Assembly: GCA_022447665.1 (NCBI GenBank)
Contig: JAKVAQ010000005.1
Location: forward strand, 31,191 to 95,190
DNA length: 64,000 bases
Direction of reading: 5' to 3'
From: Crocinitomicaceae bacterium
GTDB lineage: Bacteria > Bacteroidota > Bacteroidia > Flavobacteriales_D > Crocinitomicaceae
The notes beneath the pieces were generated by a model that made no database searches, was not told the DNA's origin, and was given only the letters and a program-made list of their open reading frames with translations. The translations under genes and the position numbers were made by a program. Shown here piece by piece: positions 1 to 9,030 of this stretch (positions are counted from its first letter, which is position 1; the number at the start of each line of letters is the position of its first letter).

Positions 1-1
1 A

Positions 2-592
2 AATGGGCGACCAAATGGACCTTACACTAAATATTGGTCTAACGGAAACACTAAAGAAGAAGGAAAATTCACAGGAGGTAAACAAACAGATATCTACAAA
101 ACGTACTATGAAGATGGTACGATCATGCAGGACAAGAAATTCAACGTTGACGGCAAGGAAGACGGTGTGCAAAGATTTTATCACCCGAATGGGCAATTAG
201 AATTCGAATACACTAAGACCGATGGTGTAAATAAAGGAACAGCAATAAGATATTATGAGAACGGTGATATCAAACAAATCATTAACTATAATGAGGACGG
301 AAGCGTTGCCGGAACTGAAGAGAAGGCAATGGTTAATCCTCCTGTGACCGAAAAAGTGGACACTGGTGGAGGAGGACCTTCTGGATCTAAAGGTAAAACA
401 AAAGACGGTAAGAAATTCGATGGCAACGGATACAATAAGGTTTACAATGACAATGATGAAATCTGGATGGATGGTAAATTCAAAGGAGGAAATCTATGGG
501 ATGGAAAGCTTTACAAATACGATGCCGACGGTATCTTAGAAAAAATTGAAATCTGGAAAGAAGGTAAATACCATTCTGACGGACAATTATAA
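2..592 (+). CDS. MORN-repeat / YwqK-like protein, 5' end missing
   Basis: The reading frame is open from base 2 to the TAA at 590-592, so the gene begins before the window. The N-terminal part seen here is a series of short units of the form xxNGxxxGxxxxYYxxG (for example NGRPNGPYTKYWSNG, YYEDGTIMQD, YHPNGQLEFEYT, RYYENGDIKQI), the pattern of MORN repeats and of the YwqK-like family common in Bacteroidota. A Gly/Ser/Pro linker follows (about 75 codons before the end), then two more units ending in KYDADGILEKIEIW. Such proteins are usually exported and of unknown role; some are annotated as antitoxins, which nothing here supports. A strong terminator follows. The family call is fairly safe, the function is not known. 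Confidence 0.75.
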   Translation, partial: NGRPNGPYTKYWSNGNTKEEGKFTGGKQTDIYKTYYEDGTIMQDKKFNVDGKEDGVQRFYHPNGQLEFEYTKTDGVNKGTAIRYYENGDIKQIINYNEDGSVAGTEEKAMVNPPVTEKVDTGGGGPSGSKGKTKDGKKFDGNGYNKVYNDNDEIWMDGKFKGGNLWDGKLYKYDADGILEKIEIWKEGKYHSDGQL

Positions 593-613
593 AAGACTAG
601 TTCGATGAACTGT

Positions 614-650
614 AAACCCTGGCCAACGAAAGTTGCGCCAGGGTTTTTTA
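614..650 (+). terminator. Rho-independent terminator after the MORN gene
   Basis: A 10-bp stem (AAACCCTGGC at 614-623 with GCCAGGGTTT at 637-646) continues inward as CAAC/GTTG closing a GAAA tetraloop, with one bulged C at 636. A T-run follows at 644-649. It separates the MORN gene from ppa. Confidence 0.9.
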
Positions 651-670
651 GTATAATAGGTTTTATGTTC

Positions 671-678
671 TATTTTTG
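671..678 (+). promoter_or_regulatory. Putative -7 promoter box of ppa
   Basis: TATTTTTG matches the Bacteroidota primary sigma factor -7 consensus TAnnTTTG, 17 bases before the ppa start and just after a terminator. No clear TTTG -33 box was seen at the usual distance, so only the -7 element is claimed. Confidence 0.55.
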
Positions 679-695
679 CATCAAATATTATTGAA

Positions 696-1391
696 ATGAG
701 TAATACAGACAAATTAATCGCCTTATTTGAAAAACGTTTTGCTGCACACCCTTGGCACGGAATAGAAATTGGAGAAAAGTCTCCAGAGGTGATCACTAGC
801 TATATAGAAATCAATCCTAACGATCAAATCAAATACGAATTGGATAAAGACAGTGGATTAATTATCGTTGATCGACCGCAGAAATATTCAAACATAGTAC
901 CGGCTTTATACGGATTTGTTCCTCAAACATATTGTGATAAGTTAGTAGCAGAATACTGCATGGAGAAATCTGGTTTATCTAATATTGAAGGTGATGGTGA
1001 TCCTTTAGATATTATTGTTCTTACAGAAAGAAATATTACTAGAGGAAACATTCTAGTTGATGCCATTCCTGTTGGAGGATTCAGAATGATCGACGGTGGT
1101 GAAGCTGATGATAAAATCATTGCTGTACTTAAAGGTGATCAAGCCTACGGAAATATTACAGATATCGACCAAGTACCTTCTATGGTTCTTGATAGAGTGA
1201 AACACTTCTTCTTAACCTATAAAGAGAATCCAAATAAAGATGGAAGCGATAAAGAAGTAGAAATTACACACACATACAATAAGGCAGAAGCGCATGAAGT
1301 AATTCGTAGAAGTTTTGATGATTATGTGAATATTTATGGGAATGTGAAGAAAGAATTTGAAGTAGCGTTAAATAATTTTGTAAACGCTTAA
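696..1391 (+). CDS. ppa: Inorganic pyrophosphatase
   Basis: Soluble family I inorganic pyrophosphatase, hydrolysing the pyrophosphate released by biosynthesis to two phosphates. The signature EGDGDPLDIIVL lies at residues 98-109, with metal-binding Asp100, Asp102 and Asp105; the following VGGFRMIDGGEADDKIIAV is also typical. At 231 residues it is longer than the E. coli enzyme (about 175), with an N-terminal extension of about 30 residues and an insert near the C-terminus, as in the larger bacterial and eukaryotic-like members. It is monocistronic: its own promoter and an upstream terminator, and about 110 bases before the next gene. The ATG at 696 is the only good start and fits the -7 box at 671. 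Confidence 0.95.
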   Translation: MSNTDKLIALFEKRFAAHPWHGIEIGEKSPEVITSYIEINPNDQIKYELDKDSGLIIVDRPQKYSNIVPALYGFVPQTYCDKLVAEYCMEKSGLSNIEGDGDPLDIIVLTERNITRGNILVDAIPVGGFRMIDGGEADDKIIAVLKGDQAYGNITDIDQVPSMVLDRVKHFFLTYKENPNKDGSDKEVEITHTYNKAEAHEVIRRSFDDYVNIYGNVKKEFEVALNNFVNA

Positions 1392-1499
1392 AAAATTAAC
1401 CGCATTGACAACCCTCAAGTTGAAAATTACGTTAATAAATCAACAATAACGGAATTGGTGAATTCCATTCATTAATTTTAGTGATACTCAAAAAATGTC

Positions 1500-3965
1500 A
1501 TGAAAAACCTAGTTACTACTCTACTCCTTTCATTTGGAGTTGCCTTTTATTCTAATTCGCAAACGACAGTATATTCAGAAGATTTTGATGGAGCTCTCAC
1601 TTGGACAATAAACACCGATTTAGGAACTGAAGGTACCACACCAAACCAATGGTACATCAGTTGTGAAGAAGAAGGAGTTGGTGCTGGAGTATGTGGTGCA
1701 GGTTGTGGTGCAGGAGATCAAACACTTCACATTAGCACAAACATCGGTTTTACAGGTGATATAGGTGCTGCTTATTTTGAAACGGGGGGAGTTTTACCTG
1801 GAACAACAACCGATACTGATAGAAGAGCTGAATCAGGTGACATTAGTACAGTAGGTTTTACTACTTTAACATTGGAATTTGATCAAATAGGCTGGGGAGG
1901 AAATGCTGATGATTACTGTGAACTTTTCTATAGTACTGACGGAGGCGGAACATGGACTTCTTTAGACCCCGCAATAACTTCTATGTGCTGTGGCGGAGTG
2001 GCATGTACTGGGGCAGAACAAGGTCTATGGGAAACCAATACTTACGCTTTACCTACGTCTTGTGAAGGTATTCCTAACCTAAGAATTTCATTTGTTTGGA
2101 AAAACTTGGATGACGGTGTCGCTACTGACCCTTCTTTTGCAGTTGATAATATAGAAATTACATCTCCCGATGCTGCAGCTACACCAATTGCTGAATTCAC
2201 TTTAAGTACTCCGACTACTATATGTGCTGGTGACGACATTACATTTACAGATGTTACTACCGGTGGTGACGCTCCTTACGCTGATTGGGCTTGGGATTTC
2301 GATGGGGCTACTCCAGGCACTGCAACAGGTGCTGGTCCTCACGTTGTAAACTTCCCTACACCTGGTTCTTATGATATTACTTTAACTGTTACTGATGGAT
2401 CCGCAAACGTAGACGATACTACAGTAACTATTACCGTAAATGACTGCTCGGTACCAACGGCTGAATTCTCGTTAAGCACACCTACTACAATATGTTCTGG
2501 AGATGACATTACATTCACAGATTTAACCTCTGGTGGAGATGCTCCTTACGCTGATTGGGCTTGGGATTTTGATGGTGCAACACCGGGGACTGCTGCAGGT
2601 GCTGGACCGCATGTAGTAAACTTCCCTACAGCGGGTACCTACAATATTACTTTAACCGTTACTGATGGTTCAGCCAATGTTGACGACACGACTGTTACCG
2701 TTACTGTTAATGATTGTGCGGGTCTAACGGCATCCTTTACTCCTGACGCTTTATCAATTTGTGAAGGCGATTGCATTAATATGAACGATGGAAGTACGGG
2801 TGCCATTGCTTTTTGGGGATGGACCTTCTCTGATCCAGCTATTGCACCAGTTGCTGGTATGGATCCTGGATTGATATGTTTTCCAAATGCTGGTCTAATA
2901 GATGTTACTCTAGGCGTTTCTGACGCAACGGGAACAATTACAGATGATACAACTATTACTATAGATGTTCGTCCTGCACCAACAGTTACAATCGTTGCCA
3001 CTCCTAATGATACAATTTGTGAAGGAGACCAATTAATCCTGAATGGATCAGGAGCTGTAACTTATGTTTGGGACAGTGGCGTTATTGACGGTGTACCATT
3101 CTTCCCTCCAGGTACAGGCACGCTAACTTACAACATAACTGGTGAAGACGCGCTTGGTTGTCAAGGAACAGCTTCAATAGATATATTTATTGCTGACTGT
3201 GTTCCTTTGGTACCTGGTTTTGTGGTGGCCGATAACCAATGTATTGGAAATTGTATTACCCTACAAGACACAAGTTCTGGAAATATAGTCTCATGGAGCT
3301 GGGATTTCGGAGGAGCTGCAACACCAAATACTTCAACGGATCAAAATCCTACGATTTGTTTGGATTCAATAAATGTCTTTGATATACAATTAACAGTTAC
3401 CGATGTTCTTGGTGTTGTTTCTTCTACAACGAACTCGATAACTGTATTTGATTCTCCAACAGTCACTGCAACTTTAGATACATTAATTGATCTAGGCGGA
3501 CAAGCAGATTTAATTGCAGCAGGTTCTGCCGTTATCGGATCTTATGTGTGGATACCAGACGATAGAGTTGATTGTGATACTTGTGCTGTTACGTTTGCAG
3601 CTCCGTTCGAAAACACAGATTATATCGTGATTCATACTGATCAAAATGGTTGTACTGCGCAAGACACAGTAACTGTCCAAGTGAACTTCATTGAAGGAAT
3701 TGGAGTTCCGACTGCCTTCTCTCCTAACGGTGATGGAAACAATGATGTTCTATACGTATTAGGATTCGGAATAGAATCAATGAGATTTAGTGTATACAAC
3801 AGATACGGACAAAAAGTATTTGAAACTACTGATCAAGGCATTGGATGGGATGGAATGCACCATGGAAAAGAAGTAAATCAAGGTGTGTTTACCTGGGTGC
3901 TTGAATACAATCTTCTCAACGGAAGCGGTGGACTTCTGAAAGGAAATACAACATTAATACGCTAA
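1500..3965 (+). CDS. Secreted multi-PKD protein with type B T9SS C-terminal domain
   Basis: Large exported protein of 821 residues. A signal peptide (about residues 1-21, ending SNSQT) is followed by a Cys-rich N-terminal region (about 22-225) that resembles a jellyroll adhesion module. PKD domains lie at about 228-316 and 318-407 (a near-perfect duplication), then about 410-495 and 572-655, with an Ig-like stretch between. The final 85 residues, from GVPTAFSPNGDGNNDVLYV to GNTTLIR, match the gliding-motility-associated C-terminal domain (CHU_C, type B sorting signal) that directs export by the type IX system and surface attachment. The next gene encodes a PorP/SprF protein, the usual partner of type B cargo. 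Likely a surface adhesin; the ligand is unknown. Confidence 0.85.
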   Translation: MKNLVTTLLLSFGVAFYSNSQTTVYSEDFDGALTWTINTDLGTEGTTPNQWYISCEEEGVGAGVCGAGCGAGDQTLHISTNIGFTGDIGAAYFETGGVLPGTTTDTDRRAESGDISTVGFTTLTLEFDQIGWGGNADDYCELFYSTDGGGTWTSLDPAITSMCCGGVACTGAEQGLWETNTYALPTSCEGIPNLRISFVWKNLDDGVATDPSFAVDNIEITSPDAAATPIAEFTLSTPTTICAGDDITFTDVTTGGDAPYADWAWDFDGATPGTATGAGPHVVNFPTPGSYDITLTVTDGSANVDDTTVTITVNDCSVPTAEFSLSTPTTICSGDDITFTDLTSGGDAPYADWAWDFDGATPGTAAGAGPHVVNFPTAGTYNITLTVTDGSANVDDTTVTVTVNDCAGLTASFTPDALSICEGDCINMNDGSTGAIAFWGWTFSDPAIAPVAGMDPGLICFPNAGLIDVTLGVSDATGTITDDTTITIDVRPAPTVTIVATPNDTICEGDQLILNGSGAVTYVWDSGVIDGVPFFPPGTGTLTYNITGEDALGCQGTASIDIFIADCVPLVPGFVVADNQCIGNCITLQDTSSGNIVSWSWDFGGAATPNTSTDQNPTICLDSINVFDIQLTVTDVLGVVSSTTNSITVFDSPTVTATLDTLIDLGGQADLIAAGSAVIGSYVWIPDDRVDCDTCAVTFAAPFENTDYIVIHTDQNGCTAQDTVTVQVNFIEGIGVPTAFSPNGDGNNDVLYVLGFGIESMRFSVYNRYGQKVFETTDQGIGWDGMHHGKEVNQGVFTWVLEYNLLNGSGGLLKGNTTLIR
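2191..2730 (+). repeat. Tandem 270-bp duplication of a PKD domain
   Basis: Two copies of a 90-codon unit lie head to tail (2191-2460 and 2461-2730) in the PKD protein gene. Both encode EFxLSTPTTIC, YADWAWDFDGATPGTA and NITLTVTDGSANVDDTTVT-like stretches with few differences. Many differing bases are synonymous third positions, so the duplication is recent but has diverged under selection. Confidence 0.85.
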
Positions 3966-3989
3966 AACAAACCAGCTAAAAATCTAAAC

Positions 3990-5009
3990 ATGAAAAAGTT
4001 AGTTTTAATAGGATTATTTGCTGGACTGTACACCAGCGTTAACGCACAGGCTGATAAGCATTTTTCAATGTTTGCTGAAACTCCAGTATCGTTGAATCCG
4101 GCAGCTGCAGGAATGCACCCTGGAGCAATACAGCTATTCACAAACTTTAGAATGCAATGGCTAACAGCGTCTGACAATCCGTTCAGAACGATTGCAGCCT
4201 CAGCAGAAGGCCGATTCTTTGATCAAGGCAACGGTCATCTCGGAACTGGTGTTGCCTTCTATAATGATTTAGCGGGAGACGGCCTGTATCAGGTTAATGA
4301 GGTGCGCATTCCTATCAATTATGCTATCTCGTTAAGTAGAACACAATATTTATCTATTGGTATTCAACCTGGATTCTACCAAAGAACACTTACCAGCGAT
4401 AATCTTACATGGGAAAGCCAGTGGACAGGAATTGCTTTTAATACAGCAACGGAGGCCAATGAAGCTTTACTAAACGAGAACCTTAACGTGAGTTTATTTG
4501 ATATGGGAGCTGGAATTTATTGGTTCGGAGATATCAGTAAAAACACTAAGATTACTCTTGGGTTATCAGGTCAACATCTAACCAAACAAGATTTAAACTT
4601 CTTTGGAAACGAAGATGAATTATTTAGAAAATTAACCTTCCATGGCCAAGCTGAATTCAAAAGACAAAACTCAAACTTGTCTTATGTTCCGGCATTCTAT
4701 ACTTTCTTTCAGGGACCAAATAGAGAGTTCATTTTTGGATCAAATTTTAAATATCAGTTAAGAGGAGCCTCGATTCATACGGGATATTTCGATGAAGTAT
4801 CGTTATCATTTGGCGCTTATTATCGCGTTGGTGATGCATTAATGGCTAATGTAATTTTTGATATGGCTGGATTTAGCGTTGGAGCAGCATACGACTTAAA
4901 TATTTCTGGACTTACTGTAGCTACAAATGGAGTTGGAGCTATGGAGTTTTTCCTTAGATACCGATTAAACTTCGGAGGAAGAAGTCTTGCAAATCCTAGA
5001 ATTCACTAG
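3990..5009 (+). CDS. PorP/SprF family type IX secretion membrane protein
   Basis: Outer-membrane beta-barrel of 339 residues with a signal peptide ending at about residue 20 (VNAQA). The start of the mature protein, DKHFSMFAETPVSLNPAAAG, is the hallmark of the PorP/SprF family, whose members have AxxPxxxNPAxAG just after the signal peptide. Alternating amphipathic strands and a C-terminus in aromatic/basic residues (FLRYRLNFGGRS) fit a barrel. It lies 24 bases after the PKD/CHU_C protein, so the two are very probably co-transcribed. Known PorP/SprF proteins hold type B T9SS cargo at the surface, and the upstream protein would be its client. The family call is strong; the client pairing is inferred from adjacency. 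Confidence 0.9.
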   Translation: MKKLVLIGLFAGLYTSVNAQADKHFSMFAETPVSLNPAAAGMHPGAIQLFTNFRMQWLTASDNPFRTIAASAEGRFFDQGNGHLGTGVAFYNDLAGDGLYQVNEVRIPINYAISLSRTQYLSIGIQPGFYQRTLTSDNLTWESQWTGIAFNTATEANEALLNENLNVSLFDMGAGIYWFGDISKNTKITLGLSGQHLTKQDLNFFGNEDELFRKLTFHGQAEFKRQNSNLSYVPAFYTFFQGPNREFIFGSNFKYQLRGASIHTGYFDEVSLSFGAYYRVGDALMANVIFDMAGFSVGAAYDLNISGLTVATNGVGAMEFFLRYRLNFGGRSLANPRIH

Positions 5010-5016
5010 ATATTTA

Positions 5017-5064
5017 TACTGAAAAACTTATTAAAGGGGTGCTGATTTTCAGTATCCCTTTTTT
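5017..5064 (+). terminator. Probable terminator after the PorP/SprF gene
   Basis: TACTGAAAA (5017-5025) pairs with TTTTCAGTA (5046-5054) over a 20-base loop, followed by CCC and a T-run at 5059-5064. The loop AAAGGG can also pair with CCCTTT, giving an alternative stem. The stem is AT-rich, so strength is uncertain. Confidence 0.5.
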
Positions 5065-5071
5065 AATTTTG
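5064..5071 (+). promoter_or_regulatory. Putative -7 promoter box of dusB
   Basis: TAATTTTG fits TAnnTTTG and lies 5 bases before the dusB ATG, which would make the transcript nearly leaderless. It overlaps the T-run of the preceding terminator. Confidence 0.5.
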
Positions 5072-5076
5072 CAGAA

Positions 5077-6084
5077 ATGAGCGTTAAAATTCGTGACATA
5101 GAGTTGGGAGATTTCCCCTTATTGCTCGCTCCTATGGAGGATGTGAGTGATCCACCTTTTAGAGCACTTTGCAAAAAGTTCGGAGCTGATGTTATGTACA
5201 CTGAATTCATTTCTTCTGAGGGACTTATTCGCGACGCTGCTAAATCTGTTCAGAAGTTAGACATCTACGAATATGAGCGTCCGATTGGAATCCAGATTTT
5301 TGGAAATAATATTGAATCAATGCTCAAGACAACCGAAATAGTAGAGCGAACGAAGCCAGATATTATTGATATAAACTACGGTTGTCCTGTAAAAAAAGTA
5401 GCGTGCAAAGGAGCGGGAGCTGGAATTCTTCAGGACATTCCTAAGATGGTAAAAATGACTGCAGAAATTGTAAAGGCTACCGATTTACCGGTTACCGTAA
5501 AAACACGCTTAGGATGGGATGATAATACTAAATACATTGTAGAAGTTGCTGAACGTTTGCAAGATGTGGGAATTGAAGCTATTTCAATACACGGCAGAAC
5601 AAGAAAGCAGATGTATAAAGGTGAGGCAGACTGGACCTTAATTAACGCTGTTAAGGAAAACCCTAGAATGAAAATTCCTGTTTTTGGTAATGGCGATATT
5701 GATTCACCTGAAAAAGCAGTCGAATACAAAGATAAGTACGGTGTAGACGGCTTAATGATTGGAAGGGCGAGTATTGGGTATCCGTGGTTTTTTAGAGAAG
5801 TAAAGCACTACGTAAAAACGGGAGAACATTTACCAAGACCTACGATCGCGGAGCGAGTTGAAGTTTGTCGTGAGCATTTAGATCGTTCATTGGCATGGAA
5901 GAATGAAATTCTTGCCATAAATGAAATGAAGCGACATTATACCAATTACTTCAAAGGTATACCTCATTTCAAGGCGTATCGTACTAAATTGGTTACCTCT
6001 ATGGATCTTCAAGAGGTATATGATACTCTTGACATGGTGGCTGAAAAATTCAAAGACTTCGAGTTTTATCCTGTAGAAAGTTGA
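5077..6084 (+). CDS. dusB: tRNA-dihydrouridine synthase
   Basis: FMN-dependent enzyme reducing specific uridines in tRNA to dihydrouridine. The N-terminus LLLAPMEDVSDPPFRALC is the Dus family FMN-binding start. NYGCPVKKVACKGAGA follows, with the catalytic Cys103 in the NxGCP motif. VTVKTRLGW and IHGRTRKQMYKGEADW carry flavin- and tRNA-binding residues, and PVFGNGDI plus GLMIGRASIG are the phosphate-binding loops. The C-terminal helical RNA-binding domain is present (335 residues, normal length). DusB is the best subfamily choice by overall likeness, but DusA/C cannot be excluded by eye. It is preceded by its own promoter box. Confidence 0.93.
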   Translation: MSVKIRDIELGDFPLLLAPMEDVSDPPFRALCKKFGADVMYTEFISSEGLIRDAAKSVQKLDIYEYERPIGIQIFGNNIESMLKTTEIVERTKPDIIDINYGCPVKKVACKGAGAGILQDIPKMVKMTAEIVKATDLPVTVKTRLGWDDNTKYIVEVAERLQDVGIEAISIHGRTRKQMYKGEADWTLINAVKENPRMKIPVFGNGDIDSPEKAVEYKDKYGVDGLMIGRASIGYPWFFREVKHYVKTGEHLPRPTIAERVEVCREHLDRSLAWKNEILAINEMKRHYTNYFKGIPHFKAYRTKLVTSMDLQEVYDTLDMVAEKFKDFEFYPVES

Positions 6085-6116
6085 ACCTAATCCGAATTCG
6101 GGTGTACTCAGGTTTG

Positions 6117-6545
6117 ATGAGAGTTCTATTAATAATAATTGCAGGGGGTATTTTATCATTTACTAACCGAGATAATCGGGAGTATGATAATTATTTATCG
6201 GATACTGAATGGAGAATTTCTAGTCATGCTTTTGCCGATGAAAATCAAGAAACTTATTACTTGTCCGTAAAAGAAGATGAAGAATGGGCTTGGGGAAGGT
6301 TTGTAAATTTCAGTAACAGCACATTTAATGGTTATTATTCTGCACCGTTCGGCAACGATTGTTTTGTATCAACGAACGGGACTTACCAATTCGTAGAAGA
6401 AAATACGATTTTCGTGAATGTAAAGTCCATTACGAAAAATGGATTTTGCAGTGATACTGGAACTGATTCTACAGGATTTAAAGCCTACTATTCAATACAA
6501 AGTAATGGTTCAGGCTACCAACTAAATAAAATCAAAAAGCCCTAA
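6117..6545 (+). CDS. Hypothetical exported protein
   Basis: Unrecognised protein of about 142 residues. A start at the TTG at 6081 would overlap dusB and place charged residues ahead of the signal sequence, so the ATG at 6117 is preferred. From there a short hydrophobic segment (MRVLLIIIAGGILSF) forms a signal peptide or anchor. The mature part is acidic and rich in Tyr, Asn and Ser, with two Cys (FGNDCFVS and GFCSDTG) that could form a disulfide. It reads like a small beta-sandwich or lipocalin-like secreted protein, but no family can be named. It may share the dusB transcript, since only 32 bases separate them. It converges with the minus-strand gene ending at 6588. Confidence 0.6.
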   Translation: MRVLLIIIAGGILSFTNRDNREYDNYLSDTEWRISSHAFADENQETYYLSVKEDEEWAWGRFVNFSNSTFNGYYSAPFGNDCFVSTNGTYQFVEENTIFVNVKSITKNGFCSDTGTDSTGFKAYYSIQSNGSGYQLNKIKKP

Positions 6546-6587
6546 TCAATCTTAAGACAAATGAAGACTTATTTCATTTAATGGAAA

Positions 6588-7733
6588 TTACTGCTTTATC
6601 ACCGTTTTATTCAGAAAGATTTGATCAGATTTCAATTTGACAAAATAATTTCCAGCAGGTAAATCCGAAATATCTATCACTTCTTTATCAAAGCCTTGAC
6701 CTTCTTTTAAAATTTGACCGTTTGAATTAATAAGAAAATACCCAAACTCTCCTTCAAATTCTATGGTAAATAAGTCATAAGTCACCGTAGGAAAAAGATT
6801 GAAAGCCGATTCTTCATCATTTAACCCAAGATCATCAATTACCACAGGTGGATCCGCAGGTTTAAACCTGATTTTAAAGTGTGTATTATGCGCTACCGAT
6901 TTACCCGGAGGCAACGCTCCAATCTTGTAAGCTAGTGATATGGCCTCATCGCTTGTGTTTGTGCTTCCTGGAACGCCTTCAAATACACCAATGCTGTTCC
7001 AAATATCACTTGCATCTCTATTTGTAAAACCTCCGTAAATGGCTCTCCAATCAGTGTTATAGGGTTCCGATTCAAAAATTAACTCTGAATACCACGGTGA
7101 GTCTTGAGTTGCTCTAACAGATGTAACGGTATCAGTTCCGTAAGGCTGTGAAATTAGGGTTTGAGTGGTGGTGTATGAACCACTTAACGTTTGGTTATTG
7201 TCCGGATCTACATTCCTATAGTAATACAGATCCGTTAAAGTTGCTGTTGTAGACAGGTTCTCAAAAGTCAAATCTGTCGTGTAAAAATGTTCATCTTTCT
7301 TTAAGATATATCGAATTGTCAGCTGTAAATCAAGCGTGTCCCCTATCCAAGTAACTATTATAAGAGTCAGGAGATTCATAATAATCGGTTATACTTCCTG
7401 GAAATGGGTTAGTGCCAGCAGCAGAAGCTCCGTTTGCATACAACTTAATTCCAGCAAATTCAATCCCCACCCATTTTCCGGCGTACCTGGTGTAAAATAA
7501 TCACCGTTGTATTCTGTCCAAGTCGTTTCATTCGGGTCTGCTACATAACCAAAGAAAATACTTCTATCAGCTCCTCTGTTATGACTTCCTGCTAAGTAAG
7601 GTGCCCCTTCATGTCCATTATGGTTTATTCCTATCTCAACGAAATCACCAATTAAATAAGCGCCCTCCGATGTCCATTGGGAAAATGAAAACATTGAAGG
7701 AATTAAAAATAAAATGAATGATAAATATTTCAT
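6588..7733 (-). pseudogene. T9SS-sorted secreted protein gene with two compensating frameshifts
   Basis: Two in-frame open stretches, 7389-7733 (signal peptide MKYLSFILFLIPSMFSFSQ and N-terminal domain) and 6588-7379 (C-terminal part), are parts of one gene. Between them the sensible protein runs in another frame: about 7340-7480 encodes KWVGIEFAGIKLYANG, then PGSITDYYESPDSYNSYLD, and this joins naturally to DTLDLQLTIRYILKKDEHF downstream. The simplest reading is a 1-base loss near 7478-7482 and a 1-base gain near 7338-7343, next to G-runs. The C-terminus (NLFPTVTYDLFTIEFEG... and a final KTVIKQ) is a type A T9SS sorting domain. It is either a decaying gene or a correct gene hit by sequencing errors. 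Function unknown; related secreted proteins compare their surroundings by repeats not recognised here. Confidence 0.75.
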
Positions 7734-7877
7734 AATGTGGTGTTTTAGGTATTGCTACTATACTAGCATTCTTTCCTAAATAAAAATCTAAAAATGCCAT
7801 TAACAACAATTTTATACCAATCAAAAAGATCTGTCGGAATCTGCATCTAGGTCAGGTTTCTTTTTAGAGAAAAACCT

Positions 7878-7885
7878 TAACTTTG
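7878..7885 (+). promoter_or_regulatory. Putative -7 promoter box for the two-gene envelope operon
   Basis: TAACTTTG is an exact TAnnTTTG match 8 bases before the ATG at 7894. A T-rich TTTC lies about 17 bases upstream at 7857-7860, where the -33 element would be expected. Confidence 0.5.
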
Positions 7886-7893
7886 TAGGAGTA

Positions 7894-9030
7894 ATGAGAA
7901 TTCTATTACTGTTCATATTATTCATTGGTTTTTGTGACTTCAATGCTAAAGCTCAATCCGATACACTTGTGCTCTCAAGTGGTGAAGTAAGACTCGTGAA
8001 AATTACTGACCACCTTGAAAACGGTAATGTCATCTTTGAACTTGAAGGTCAAGAACAAACTTTGAGTCCAAAAGACTATATTATTTTCAGTTTTAAGAAT
8101 CAATGGTACGAGTATAATACTGAAGCATCTATATACTCCATAAGTTCTTTTTCGCCCTACACGATTAGAACAAACTTTTTTAAACGACCTCACCCTGAAG
8201 GTGAATCTCCTAAATGGAGAGTACAATTTGATCTACTTCCTTTATTAATTGAAACTAGTACAACTAATTATTGGGATGCTCAATCCAATTGGAATGGAAA
8301 ATTTAATGGGTTTTATTATAATAATCGGGCTATTTCAATAGACATTGGCTATCAAATTGACCCCAAGTTTATTCTCAATATTCCCTTGAGATTTGGATTA
8401 AATCCAAATGAAAATATAATTGTAAATAGTGAAAATACAACTTACTCATACAATGGCTTTGCGAATTATGCATTGCCTTATGAAATTGAAGAATATGATG
8501 GTTACGTACCTACTATAAATGATGATTATTACCACAGCTGGGGCGGCAGAAAAAGCTTGGGTCATGATAAAAATTTAATAGTGGAAGGAGGGTTCTCAAC
8601 CAAATTCTATCCTTTTGGTCAGGTGAAAAATGCATTTTACATTACACAAGGCTTAACTTTTGGCATATATGATCATAAGGCCGTTGATTTTTACAGTGAA
8701 TACGATACAACAATGTATGTCTCATTTAGCAATGACACATCAATAAATTGGAACCTTAAAGATGAAAGAGCTGTTCCAAGAAAAAACCAATTCTCAAACT
8801 TCAGATATGAATTTGGCGCTGGCATGGATTTTAACATCACTAGAAATTTGGGAATTAATATAGAATTGACCTTTACCACACATCCCGTTAATACTGGTTC
8901 AGAGCTAGATAATTATTACTTTAAAGAAACTGGAAAAGACTACGTTTTGGTTCAACAAAAAAGTTTTGCAGAACCAAATAAGATTGATTTTTCATACATC
9001 GGAAGATTTCAATTATTCTATAAATTTTAA
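7894..9030 (+). CDS. Hypothetical outer-membrane-like protein
   Basis: Exported protein of 378 residues; the signal peptide ends near residue 21 (NAKAQSD). The first mature segment, LVLSSGEVRLVKITDHLENG with FELEGQEQTLSPKDYIIFSF, is a small beta domain seen at the start of many Bacteroidota envelope proteins that begin with 'DTxxLxxGxxxxxKV'. The remainder has alternating hydrophobic/polar strands with many Tyr, Phe and Asn, ending in FSYIGRFQLFYKF, with aromatic residues at the C-terminus as in outer-membrane barrels. It starts after its own promoter box and ends exactly where the next gene starts, so the two are coupled. The barrel assignment is inference; no named family is recognised. Confidence 0.65.
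   Translation: MRILLLFILFIGFCDFNAKAQSDTLVLSSGEVRLVKITDHLENGNVIFELEGQEQTLSPKDYIIFSFKNQWYEYNTEASIYSISSFSPYTIRTNFFKRPHPEGESPKWRVQFDLLPLLIETSTTNYWDAQSNWNGKFNGFYYNNRAISIDIGYQIDPKFILNIPLRFGLNPNENIIVNSENTTYSYNGFANYALPYEIEEYDGYVPTINDDYYHSWGGRKSLGHDKNLIVEGGFSTKFYPFGQVKNAFYITQGLTFGIYDHKAVDFYSEYDTTMYVSFSNDTSINWNLKDERAVPRKNQFSNFRYEFGAGMDFNITRNLGINIELTFTTHPVNTGSELDNYYFKETGKDYVLVQQKSFAEPNKIDFSYIGRFQLFYKF

Noticed and set aside
3..200. ORF overlapping the MORN-repeat gene in another frame
   Set aside because: Lys/Thr-rich, no family; the other frame (from base 2) gives clear MORN repeats.
1451..1466. GGAATT-N4-AATTCC hairpin before the PKD gene
   Set aside because: Six AT-rich pairs with no firm T-run; too weak to call a terminator for ppa.
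6559..6579. AAATGAA/TTCATTT hairpin between convergent genes
   Set aside because: Seven AT-rich pairs and no clear T-run; could be chance.
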